This document shows, piece by piece, positions 15,982 to 22,061 of a DNA stretch of 24,908 bases. The notes under the pieces were generated by a model, which was not told the DNA's origin, did no database searches, and saw nothing but the letters and a program-made list of their open reading frames with translations. Made by a program: the position numbers and the translations under genes. Position 1 is the first letter of the stretch; each line of letters begins with the position of its first letter. Source of the stretch: a virus; IMG/VR virus record IMGVR_UViG_3300008107_000831, positions 1-24,908 of that record; one strand, written 5' to 3'.

Positions 15982-16647
15982 ATGAAAATCTCTGATAAAA
16001 CTTTGACCCTCCTGAAGAACTTTTCTTCTATCAATCAATCTATCTTGTTTAAGCAAGGTAACAATCTTCGTACTATTAGTGTTATGAAGAACATTCTTGC
16101 TGAAGCAACTATTGAAGAAGAACTTCCTAAGGATTTTGGTATCTACGATCTTAATCAATTTTTGAACGGTCTGAATTTGCATCAGAATGCAGAATTAGAT
16201 TTTCAAAATGACGGATATGTAGTTATCAGGGAAGGTAATATTCGTTCTAAGTATTTCTTCGCTGATCCTAATGTAATTGTTACTCCACCAGAAAAGGACA
16301 TTGTTCTTCCTAGTGAAGATGTATGTTTCCTTCTTGATACTAAAGAACTTGATAAACTTCTGAAAGCTGCTGCGGTATATCAACTTCCTGATCTATCTGT
16401 CGTTGGCGAAGCAGGTGTTGTGAAACTTGTTGTTAGAGATAAAAAGAATGATACCTCTAATGACTTTTCTATTATTGTTGGTGAAACTGACGAAGAATTC
16501 ATGTTGAATTTTAAAGTAGAAAATATTAAGATTATCCCTGGTAATTATGAAGTCGTGATTTCACGTAAACTTTTGTCACGATTTAAAAATACTGGTTTTA
16601 ATGTGTCGTATTATATTGCTCTGGAACCTGATTCTACATTTGGTTGA
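15982..16647 (+). CDS. gp45: gp45 sliding clamp
   Basis: This 221-residue protein (T4 gp45 is 228) starts MKISDKTLTLLKNFSSINQSI, which aligns with the T4 start MKLSKDTTALLKNFATINSG (quoted in part). Later IYDLNQFL and the C-terminal VALEADST-like YIALEPDSTFG are also family marks. gp45 is the trimeric processivity clamp for gp43 and also the mobile activator of late transcription with gp55 and gp33. The frame is open back to an ATG at 15961, adding seven residues; I prefer 15982 because it matches T4. Its TGA overlaps the ATG of the next gene. Confidence 0.95.
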   Translation: MKISDKTLTLLKNFSSINQSILFKQGNNLRTISVMKNILAEATIEEELPKDFGIYDLNQFLNGLNLHQNAELDFQNDGYVVIREGNIRSKYFFADPNVIVTPPEKDIVLPSEDVCFLLDTKELDKLLKAAAVYQLPDLSVVGEAGVVKLVVRDKKNDTSNDFSIIVGETDEEFMLNFKVENIKIIPGNYEVVISRKLLSRFKNTGFNVSYYIALEPDSTFG

Positions 16648-17159
16648 TGAACATCTTTGTTACTTCTCCTTGGCCTGCTGAGAGTGCTATTTGCCTCCCT
16701 GACAAACACGTTGTTAAGATGCCTTTAGAGTGCTGCCAAATGCTTTCTATCGTGGCATCAGAAAAGTGGGGACATGGATATGGCACTCTCCCTAAAGCAG
16801 ATGGAACCCCTTACAAGACCGAGAAGGGAGCATTCCGTAATCATCCTTGTACCAAGTGGGCAATGGAGAGTATTCACAATGCATACTGGTTAATCAAGTG
16901 GGGTTTAAATTTGTCTGACGAATATTGTTTGAGGTATAACAAAACTCACTCCTGTTATAAAACTCTTGTGGATGCATATTATTTGTTTCCCAAGGGTAAA
17001 ATCACAGAAGTAACACCATTCGCTCGTGCTATGCCAGATGAATTTAAACTTGACACAAGCATTGACACTTTTACTGCTTACAAGATGTATATCGCATCCA
17101 AACCTTGGGTTGCATCTAATTATCTTCGTATGCCAGAACGTAAACCTGATTGGGTATAA
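16647..17159 (+). CDS. conserved phage protein of unknown function between gp45 and gp44
   Basis: This 170-residue protein begins MNIFVTSPWPAESAICLPDKHVVKM. It includes FRNHPCTKWAMESIHNAYWLIKW and a DEYCLRYNKTHSCYK segment, a pattern I associate with a family of phage proteins that starts MNIF-TS/D and carries a conserved NHPC-W block. I know no proven function. The sequence is rich in Trp, Cys and His, which would suit a metal or nucleic-acid binding enzyme, but that is a guess. It begins on the last base of the gp45 stop and ends six bases before gp44, so it belongs to the replisome operon. Its base composition is richer in GC than gp45. Confidence 0.7.
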   Translation: MNIFVTSPWPAESAICLPDKHVVKMPLECCQMLSIVASEKWGHGYGTLPKADGTPYKTEKGAFRNHPCTKWAMESIHNAYWLIKWGLNLSDEYCLRYNKTHSCYKTLVDAYYLFPKGKITEVTPFARAMPDEFKLDTSIDTFTAYKMYIASKPWVASNYLRMPERKPDWV

Positions 17160-17164
17160 AAATT

Positions 17165-18112
17165 ATGAGTCGTAATGAATTCCTATGGGTTGAAAAGTAT
17201 CGACCCAAAACAATTGAAGAATGTATCCTTCCAGATGGGATTAAAAAAACATTCCAGGATTTCTTGAAGAGTGGAGAAGTCCCTAATCTTCTTCTTGCTG
17301 GTCCTGCTGGATGTGGAAAGACAACTGTAGCGAAAGCACTATGTAACGAATTAGGAGTGGATGTATATGTCATCAATGGATCAGACGAAGGTAGATTCCT
17401 CGATACTGTCAGAAATCATGCGAAAAACTTCGCTTCCACCGTATCGCTTACGTCAACTGCTAAACACAAAGTCATCCTCATTGATGAGGCAGATAACACA
17501 ACCCACGACGTTCAACTCCTCCTACGGGCGTTTACTGAGGAATTTAGCAACAATTGCAGATTCATCTTCACCTGTAATTACAAAAACAAAATCATTGAAC
17601 CACTACATTCACGATGCGCTGTCGTTGAATTTTCAATCCAATCAAGTAAAAAACCAGAAATCGCCTCACAATTTTTCAACCGCGTCAGGTCTATTCTTGA
17701 GGCAGAAAATGTACAATATGATCCGAAGGTACTTGTAGAACTAATCAATAAACATTTTCCTGACTGGAGAAGGGTTCTAAACGAATTGCAGAGATACTCT
17801 GTAAGTGGTATTATAGATAGTGCTGTACTTGCTTCATTTAATGATGTCAAGACAACGGATCTGGTTAAAAAACTTAAAGAAAAGAACTTCTCTGAAGTAC
17901 GTAAATGGGTTGTCAATAATCTGGATAATGATCCTGGTTTTCTTCTTCGCCGCATTTATGATACTCTCTATACTGCACTTGAGAGTTCTTCTATTCCTGC
18001 TGCTGTTCTTATTATTGCTAAGTACCAGTATCAGATTGCCTTTGTTGCCGATCAAGAAATTAATCTTTTGGCGGCATTAACTGAAATTATGTGTGAATGT
18101 GAATTTAAATGA
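17165..18112 (+). CDS. gp44: gp44 clamp-loader large subunit
   Basis: This 315-residue AAA+ protein (T4 gp44 is 319) has LWVEKYRPKTIEECILP at the N-terminus, Walker A GPAGCGKTTVAKAL (about 46-59), Walker B ILIDEAD (about 103-109), sensor 1 FIFTCNYKNKI, and the SRC arginine-finger motif (about 149-151). With gp62 it forms the 4:1 complex that loads gp45 onto primed DNA. The frame is open to a TTG at 17150, but ATG 17165 gives the family start. Its TGA overlaps the ATG of the candidate endonuclease, where gp62 would normally follow. Confidence 0.97.
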   Translation: MSRNEFLWVEKYRPKTIEECILPDGIKKTFQDFLKSGEVPNLLLAGPAGCGKTTVAKALCNELGVDVYVINGSDEGRFLDTVRNHAKNFASTVSLTSTAKHKVILIDEADNTTHDVQLLLRAFTEEFSNNCRFIFTCNYKNKIIEPLHSRCAVVEFSIQSSKKPEIASQFFNRVRSILEAENVQYDPKVLVELINKHFPDWRRVLNELQRYSVSGIIDSAVLASFNDVKTTDLVKKLKEKNFSEVRKWVVNNLDNDPGFLLRRIYDTLYTALESSSIPAAVLIIAKYQYQIAFVADQEINLLAALTEIMCECEFK

Positions 18113-18627
18113 TTGACTTTAATCTTTTTAATTGGGAAGAAATTTTTGGAACTGCTGTTGCCTCTGAAGGAATGAAAAGGGCACAAGCGAGAGGTCTTCG
18201 TACAGAAATTATTGAACTTTCGATTGCAAAACATAGTTCAAACCAATTTAAGTATGTTGGTATGAATGATACTCTTGGACATGATTTTGTAACCAATGAT
18301 GGTATTCGTTGGGAGTGTAAATGCAAAGAGAGAATGTTTAATAAAACTGTACCAACAACTAGTGATATTATTCTCAAGAATTATGCTGGAAAACGTATTG
18401 ATGTTTTAGATCAAAAGTTTGATTATATGTTACTTATCGATACTGTTAATATGAGTGTTGCATATGCTCCTTATAATTCAGTAACTAAAAATATGAAAAT
18501 TAATGATGCTAATATCATCACTAAAGTTCATTATAATGATATGGAATGGGTTAAATTGAATGTCCTTCCAAAAAAGAAACGTGATGTTGCTGAAGCGATT
18601 CAAACTCTTATCGAAGAAATTGTATGA
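18109..18627 (+). CDS. putative PD-(D/E)XK restriction endonuclease
   Basis: This is a 172-residue protein. The central segment GHDFVTNDGIRWECKCK (about 57-73) fits the PD-(D/E)XK nuclease core: Asp59 (or Asp64), a short spacer on a beta hairpin, then Glu69-Cys-Lys71 on the next strand, as in many type II restriction enzymes. Upstream helices include EIFGTAVASEGMKRA with an acidic residue that can assist metal binding. The hydrophobic strand DYMLLID near 105-112 would be a core strand. It directly precedes a DNA adenine methyltransferase with a four-base overlap, the layout of a restriction-modification pair. It is not gp62, which lies further down. The nuclease assignment is inferred from one motif and context; it could be another nuclease or a replisome accessory protein. 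Confidence 0.55.
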   Translation: MIDFNLFNWEEIFGTAVASEGMKRAQARGLRTEIIELSIAKHSSNQFKYVGMNDTLGHDFVTNDGIRWECKCKERMFNKTVPTTSDIILKNYAGKRIDVLDQKFDYMLLIDTVNMSVAYAPYNSVTKNMKINDANIITKVHYNDMEWVKLNVLPKKKRDVAEAIQTLIEEIV

Positions 18628-19505
18628 AAAAACCAGCAGATCCCTTAGCAAGAATTAAAACTCCTTTGCGGTATCCTGGTGGGAAATCAAAAGCAACCAC
18701 TAAGATGGATCCATATTTTCCAGATTTAAGAAATTATTCTGGTTATAGAGAAGCATTTCTTGGTGGTGGTAGTGTCGCTATTTACATCACTAAAAAATAT
18801 CCAAACTTAGATATCTGGGTTAATGATTTATATGAACCACTAGTTAATTTTTGGAAACAACTTCAAGAAAGGGGAGTTGACTTAAAAAATGAGTTGGTTG
18901 ATTGTAAACTTGCTTATAACAATCCAGAACTTGCTAGAGAGTTATTTTTAAAATCTAAAGAACATATTAACGATGAAGATATATCTGACTTTGATCGTGC
19001 AGTAGCATTTTACATTGTAAATAAATGTTCTTTTAGTGGTCTTACTGCTAGTTCGACATATTCACCGCAAGCATCAATATCAAATTTTAGTTTGAATGGT
19101 ATTGAAAAACTTCCAACTTACTCTGAATTAATAAAAAACTGGAAGATAACTAATTACTCATACGAAAGTTTATTAGATGGGAATACAAACTTTTTTGTAT
19201 ATCTCGATCCTCCTTATGACATTAAGGATAATCTCTATGGGCACAAAGGATCAATGCATAAAGGATTTGATCACGATAAGTTTGCTCTTAATTGTAATGA
19301 TTGTCCTATGGATCAATTAATTAGTTATAATTCTGATCAGTTAGTAAAAAATCGTTTTATTGGTGGTAAATGGAATGCTGCTGAATTTGATCTTACCTAT
19401 ACTATGAGATCTGTTGGTGAATATATGAGAGATCAAAAAACACGTAAAGAATTGCTATTATTTAATTATGACTTACGACCTCAAGGATTGGCTCAATTCT
19501 ATTAA
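18624..19505 (+). CDS. dam: Dam-type (D12 class) DNA adenine-N6 methyltransferase
   Basis: This 293-residue protein has RYPGGKSK (16-23) and AFLGGGSVAI (44-53), the SAM-binding motifs of the D12 class, VNDLYEPLVNFW (about 67-78), and the catalytic DPPY at 195-198, in the alpha-class order. The family methylates adenine in short sites such as GATC; GATC occurs repeatedly here (for example 614, 1734 and 2944), but the true target is not readable from sequence. It overlaps the putative endonuclease by four bases and runs 38 bases into gp62 in another frame. The last residues, LRPQGLAQFY, are encoded by DNA that is also the gp62 start. It interrupts gp44-gp62, an unusual place. It could also be a solitary protective enzyme. 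Confidence 0.88.
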   Translation: MKKPADPLARIKTPLRYPGGKSKATTKMDPYFPDLRNYSGYREAFLGGGSVAIYITKKYPNLDIWVNDLYEPLVNFWKQLQERGVDLKNELVDCKLAYNNPELARELFLKSKEHINDEDISDFDRAVAFYIVNKCSFSGLTASSTYSPQASISNFSLNGIEKLPTYSELIKNWKITNYSYESLLDGNTNFFVYLDPPYDIKDNLYGHKGSMHKGFDHDKFALNCNDCPMDQLISYNSDQLVKNRFIGGKWNAAEFDLTYTMRSVGEYMRDQKTRKELLLFNYDLRPQGLAQFY

Positions 19506-19854
19506 TCATACGAAAAACAATCTGCTAGATGAAACTCCAGAAGCAGTAAAAGAATATCAACCATTTATTATTAATAAATGTTTGTCTGGTCATATTGATT
19601 GCATTCTTTTTGCTAATGAAATGAATAAATTTCATCATCTAGATAAAGATATGCAATATTCATTTTATATAAATACACTGAGGAAGCGAAAGAGATTTTC
19701 TCCTTGGCTCCGAAAAGATAAAATTAAAGATTTGGAATGTGTAAAACAGTACTATGGATATAGTAATGAAAAAGCATCACAAGCTTTAAATATCTTATCA
19801 AAATCACAACTCGATTTTATTAAACAACGACTTGATATTGGCGGAACAAAATGA
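19468..19854 (+). CDS. gp62: gp62 clamp-loader small subunit
   Basis: This 128-residue protein has the cyanophage-type gp62 pattern: DLKDWLNSINHTKNNL, then PFIINKCLSGHIDCILFANEMN, and a basic LRKRKRFSPWLRK stretch. A YYGYSNEKASQALNILS helix follows. It is shorter than T4 gp62 (187) but has the usual length for marine phages. It is the single non-ATPase subunit of the clamp loader. Its ATG lies inside the methyltransferase gene (38-base overlap) without a Shine-Dalgarno, so translation is probably coupled to the methyltransferase. Its TGA overlaps the regA ATG. Confidence 0.9.
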   Translation: MTYDLKDWLNSINHTKNNLLDETPEAVKEYQPFIINKCLSGHIDCILFANEMNKFHHLDKDMQYSFYINTLRKRKRFSPWLRKDKIKDLECVKQYYGYSNEKASQALNILSKSQLDFIKQRLDIGGTK

Positions 19855-20294
19855 CTAATCAAACTATTGAACCACAAGTGCATTGGACACCTGATATGAT
19901 GGTGGAAGTTATTCTTAATGAACCTGATGATTTTCTGAAAGTTCGTGAAACTTTGACACGTATCGGAGTTGCATCAAGAAAGGAGAAAAAACTCTATCAG
20001 AGTTGCCACATTTTGCATAAGCAGGGTAGGTACTATATCACCCACTTTAAAGAACTGTTTGCTTTAGATGGTAAACATGCAAATCTTACGGTTAATGATG
20101 TTCAGCGTCGTAATCGTATTGCTCGTTTACTTTCTGATTGGGGTCTCATCACTATTGTCGATCCAGAAAGTATCGCTGATATTGCCCCATTAAATCAGAT
20201 TAAGGTTCTTTCTTATAAAGATAAAAACGAATGGATCTTAGAACAAAAGTACAATATTGGATCCAAAAAAACTAAAACTCAAGAAGATGAGTGA
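19851..20294 (+). CDS. regA: RegA translational repressor
   Basis: The 147-residue protein aligns well with T4 RegA (122 residues): VILNEPDDFLKVRETLTRIG, KKLYQSCHILHKQGRYYITHFKEL (quoted in part), RNRIARLLSDWGLI and KNEWILEQKYNIGSK. RegA binds AU-rich translation starts of early and replication mRNAs and blocks initiation. An N-terminal extension of about ten residues and a Lys-rich tail are extra relative to T4. It ends the replisome operon and is followed by a terminator. Confidence 0.96.
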   Translation: MTNQTIEPQVHWTPDMMVEVILNEPDDFLKVRETLTRIGVASRKEKKLYQSCHILHKQGRYYITHFKELFALDGKHANLTVNDVQRRNRIARLLSDWGLITIVDPESIADIAPLNQIKVLSYKDKNEWILEQKYNIGSKKTKTQEDE

Positions 20295-20300
20295 TAAATA
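20293..20300 (+). promoter_or_regulatory. candidate late promoter element after regA
   Basis: GATAAATA, identical to the eight bases before gp22 (1546-1553), overlaps the end of regA. A gp55-type start would fall near 20305, only about 75 bases before the terminator at 20348-20382, so it would make a very short transcript. Chance occurrence is possible. Confidence 0.3.
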
Positions 20301-20347
20301 AAATGTAGTGATTTTCGTGCGGTCTCTACGAGTTCGGAACATACCCA

Positions 20348-20382
20348 AATCGGTTCGGTTTTACACCGTTCCGATTTTTTTT
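20348..20382 (+). terminator. intrinsic terminator after regA
   Basis: AATCGG (20348-20353) pairs with CCGATT (20371-20376). An internal TT/TT loop is followed by CGGT pairing with ACCG around a TTTAC loop, and eight T run to 20382. It closes the gp45-regA operon. Confidence 0.9.
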
Positions 20383-20392
20383 ATTTTTGATA

Positions 20393-20398
20393 TATAAT
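20393..20398 (+). promoter_or_regulatory. candidate promoter for hsp20
   Basis: TATAAT lies ten bases after the terminator T-run, with no convincing -35 at 16-18 bases upstream (that area is the terminator stem). A start near 20405 would coincide with the base of a small hairpin (20405-20421), giving an hsp20 leader of about 53 bases. Confidence 0.5.
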
Positions 20399-20404
20399 AA
20401 TTGA

Positions 20405-20421
20405 GGACGCCGAAAGGGTCC
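20405..20421 (+). other. 5' leader hairpin of hsp20 with GAAA tetraloop
   Basis: GGAC (20405-20408) pairs with GTCC (20418-20421), a G bulges, and CC/GG closes on a GAAA loop. No T-run follows, so it is not a terminator. It would lie at the extreme 5' end of the hsp20 mRNA, where such hairpins can shield the message from decay. Confidence 0.5.
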
Positions 20422-20457
20422 ACAAAACACAAACTCGCTTTTAAAGGAGATACTATA

Positions 20458-20892
20458 ATGACTAACCTAACAAGGTATACTACTGCGGATCTTCCTGCAC
20501 TAATGGATAGAATTACTCGCAATAGTATTGGATTAGATGAATATTTTGATCGTATTTTTAGTATTCATGAGACTACTTCCAATTATCCTCCATATAATCT
20601 AGTTCAGATTAGTAATGTCGAATCTCGTTTGGAACTCGCACTTGCAGGATTTAAAAAGAATGAAGTTTATGTTTACACACAAGATGGTAAACTCTTTATC
20701 GAAGGTCAGAAAGAAGATAAGGAAACTGAAACTAAGTATGTCCACAAAGGTTTGGCTCAACGGTCATTTACACGTTCATGGACACTCTCTGATGATACGG
20801 AAGTTAGATCAGTTGATTTTGAGGATGGGCTTTTGACTATTACTCTAGGAAAAATTGTACCAGAACACCATAAACGTAAAGATTATCTCTAA
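20458..20892 (+). CDS. hsp20: Hsp20-family small heat-shock protein
   Basis: This 144-residue protein has an alpha-crystallin domain. RYTTADLPALMDRITRNSIGLDEYFDRIF forms the N-terminal arm (in pieces). NYPPYNLVQ begins the domain, LELALAGFKKNEVYVYTQDGKLFIEGQK is the core strand pattern (in pieces), and FTRSWTL, then FEDGLLTITL, follow before a short C-terminal tail. It would hold unfolding proteins during infection and is a well-known cyanomyovirus gene at this position. AAAGGAGA at 20443-20450 is the best ribosome binding site in this region and fixes the ATG at 20458; upstream in-frame codons start at a TTG inside the leader hairpin and are not credible. Confidence 0.95.
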   Translation: MTNLTRYTTADLPALMDRITRNSIGLDEYFDRIFSIHETTSNYPPYNLVQISNVESRLELALAGFKKNEVYVYTQDGKLFIEGQKEDKETETKYVHKGLAQRSFTRSWTLSDDTEVRSVDFEDGLLTITLGKIVPEHHKRKDYL

Positions 20893-20910
20893 ATAAAAGA
20901 AAAAACTTAT

Positions 20911-21090
20911 ATGAAAACCTTCCACCAATTTATAAGTGAACTTAAAACAATTCCATATTATAATGCTAAAGCACATAAAATTTATAATAAAGGAAGGGTG
21001 ACTAATATTGGATCTGGAAGAGCGGTGCCTAAAAGATCATCATCCAGTGCTTCTGGTGATGGTGGTGATGGTGGTGACGGGGGAGAATAA
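20911..21090 (+). CDS. small candidate internal head protein with capsid-targeting leader
   Basis: This is a 59-residue protein missed by length cut-offs. Its first ten residues, MKTFHQFISE, strongly resemble the capsid-targeting sequence at the start of T4 internal proteins (MKTYQEFIAE), and the I-S-E end fits the gp21 cleavage rule (I/L)-x-E. After the cut a basic segment (LKTIPYYNAKAHKIYNKGR) and an acidic Gly/Asp repeat tail (SGDGGDGGDGGE, coded by near-repeats at 21055-21087) would remain. In T4 such proteins are packed in the head and injected with DNA. It starts 19 bases after the hsp20 stop with no strong ribosome binding site and is followed by a terminator. Function after injection is unknown. 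Confidence 0.6.
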   Translation: MKTFHQFISELKTIPYYNAKAHKIYNKGRVTNIGSGRAVPKRSSSSASGDGGDGGDGGE

Positions 21091-21093
21091 ATA
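21086..21093 (+). promoter_or_regulatory. candidate late promoter element before a terminator
   Basis: AATAAATA overlaps the stop codon of the small head-protein candidate. A late start near 21100 would give only about 70 bases before the terminator at 21133-21172, a layout similar to 20293-20382. The motif is short, so chance is possible. Confidence 0.28.
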
Positions 21094-21132
21094 AGATTGG
21101 CTACCTCTCAAATATCGTCGGACAGACACATT

Positions 21133-21172
21133 AGGGGAGTTCTGGCAAAAACCAGAATTGACTCCCCTTTTT
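21133..21172 (+). terminator. intrinsic terminator before the gp43 unit
   Basis: AGGGGAGT (21133-21140) pairs with ACTCCCCT (21161-21168), and TCTGG with CCAGA around a CAAAAA loop. The 3' arm carries a 4-base bulge ATTG (21157-21160), and five T follow (21168-21172). The bulge bases are part of the -35 box of the next promoter. Confidence 0.9.
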
Positions 21173-21186
21173 AATTGTAGTATACT
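21158..21186 (+). promoter_or_regulatory. sigma70 promoter overlapping the terminator hairpin
   Basis: TTGACT (21158-21163), a 17-base spacer and TATACT (21181-21186) form a near-consensus sigma70 promoter. The -35 lies in the 3' arm of the upstream terminator. Transcription would begin near 21193, about 20 bases before the ATG at 21214, and would read into the gp43 gene cluster. Confidence 0.75.
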
Positions 21187-21213
21187 TTTAATTAAAATAT
21201 AAAGGAGTATGAA

Positions 21214-21438
21214 ATGGAAGAAAGACAAGAATTACTAAGAAAAGATCTGCAAAAGCAGAGGGATGCTCTTATTTCAGAAATTAATGTTTCTGAAACAGAA
21301 CTTAAAAATAAAAGAGATTACTTGATGAAACTTATTGGTGGACTAGAAGCAATTGATATTCTTTTTGGTCCTCAAGCGCCAGAAGAAAATCAAGAAGAAG
21401 TTGCTGAAGAAAATCAAACAGAAAGCGCACCTGAATGA
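21214..21438 (+). CDS. small acidic coiled-coil protein
   Basis: In this 74-residue protein, residues 1-45 form a heptad-like charged helix (ELLRKDLQKQRDALISEI onward). LIGGLEAIDILFG is a short hydrophobic stretch and the tail is Glu/Gln rich. A strong ribosome binding site, AAAGGAG (21201-21207), and a clean promoter support expression. It is the first gene of the unit that leads to gp43. I do not recognise a family; a small scaffold or adaptor role is possible. Confidence 0.75.
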   Translation: MEERQELLRKDLQKQRDALISEINVSETELKNKRDYLMKLIGGLEAIDILFGPQAPEENQEEVAEENQTESAPE

Positions 21439-21442
21439 TATT

Positions 21443-21793
21443 ATGTCTATAAAAATTGCAGTTATTAAAACTGGAAGTCAACTTATAAGTAAAGTAGAAG
21501 AAATGATTTATGAAGATAAACTTGTTGGGTATTTCTTCATAAAACCATGCACTATTCATACTACAGAACCTGTTTTAAATGAGAAAACAGGAAAAACTTC
21601 TTTTGATATTAGTTTAAAACCTTGGATATCATTAGGTAAAAGTGAGAGGGTAACTGTACCTTTAGATTGGGTTGTTACTTTAGTTGATCCAATTGAGGAT
21701 CTGAATAAGATGTATCTATATGATATATTAAAAATGAGCGAGGATGTTTCTGAGCATAATGTAGTATTAACTGATGGGTGTGAAGATTGTTAA
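21443..21793 (+). CDS. small protein with Sm-like pattern (paralog 2 of 3)
   Basis: The 116-residue protein begins MSIKIAVIKTGSQLISKVEEM, then FFIKPCTIH, LKPWISLGKSERVTVPL and VVTLVDPIEDLNKMYLYD. It shares the strand-turn-strand start, the I-K-P block, the L-x-P-W block and the final strand plus helix with the next gene. It also shares the L-x-x-W and following strands with the protein at 7695-8093. This resembles an Sm-like beta barrel, and an Sm-like protein of cyanophage origin is known from structure work. No function can be assigned. I chose the ATG at 21443, which starts the conserved strand; the frame is open further upstream inside the preceding gene. Confidence 0.65.
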   Translation: MSIKIAVIKTGSQLISKVEEMIYEDKLVGYFFIKPCTIHTTEPVLNEKTGKTSFDISLKPWISLGKSERVTVPLDWVVTLVDPIEDLNKMYLYDILKMSEDVSEHNVVLTDGCEDC

Positions 21794-21794
21794 G

Positions 21795-22061
21795 ATGATT
21801 AAAATTCTAATTTTTGTTAATAATGATGTGGTAATTTCTTCTATTGAAGAAGTTGGATCTGAATTGGGGGAACCTGATTGTAAATTAATTAAACCTTTTG
21901 TGGTCAAAAAAAATCCAATTGATGGGATGCCACCTAATTTAGAACCTTGGATGTCTGACTTTACTAAGCAAGATGAGTTCATGGTTCACTCCGATAAGAT
22001 CTTGACTATCGTTGAACCAACTGCTAGACTGCTGGAACTGTACGGTGACATGACTAAGTAA
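21795..22061 (+). CDS. small protein with Sm-like pattern (paralog 3 of 3)
   Basis: The 88-residue protein begins MIKILIFVNNDVVISSIEEVG, followed by KLIKPFVV, LEPWMSDFTKQDEFMV and ILTIVEPTARLLELYGD. It lines up block by block with the preceding protein (IKI start, IKP, L-P-W, IVEP against LVDP), so the two are tandem paralogs. It starts one base after that stop; an earlier in-frame ATG at 21774 would overlap the previous gene and break the alignment. Its TAA shares a base with the gp43 ATG, so it is translationally coupled to DNA polymerase. Function unknown. Confidence 0.7.
   Translation: MIKILIFVNNDVVISSIEEVGSELGEPDCKLIKPFVVKKNPIDGMPPNLEPWMSDFTKQDEFMVHSDKILTIVEPTARLLELYGDMTK

Noticed and set aside
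20401-20457. Upstream TTG extension of hsp20
   Set aside because: It would translate the leader hairpin and the Shine-Dalgarno; the ATG at 20458 has a strong AAAGGAG at correct spacing.
21055-21087. Short GGTGAT-type tandem repeat as a repeat element or CRISPR-like array
   Set aside because: It encodes the Gly/Asp tail of the small candidate head protein; units are six to nine bases and there are no spacers.
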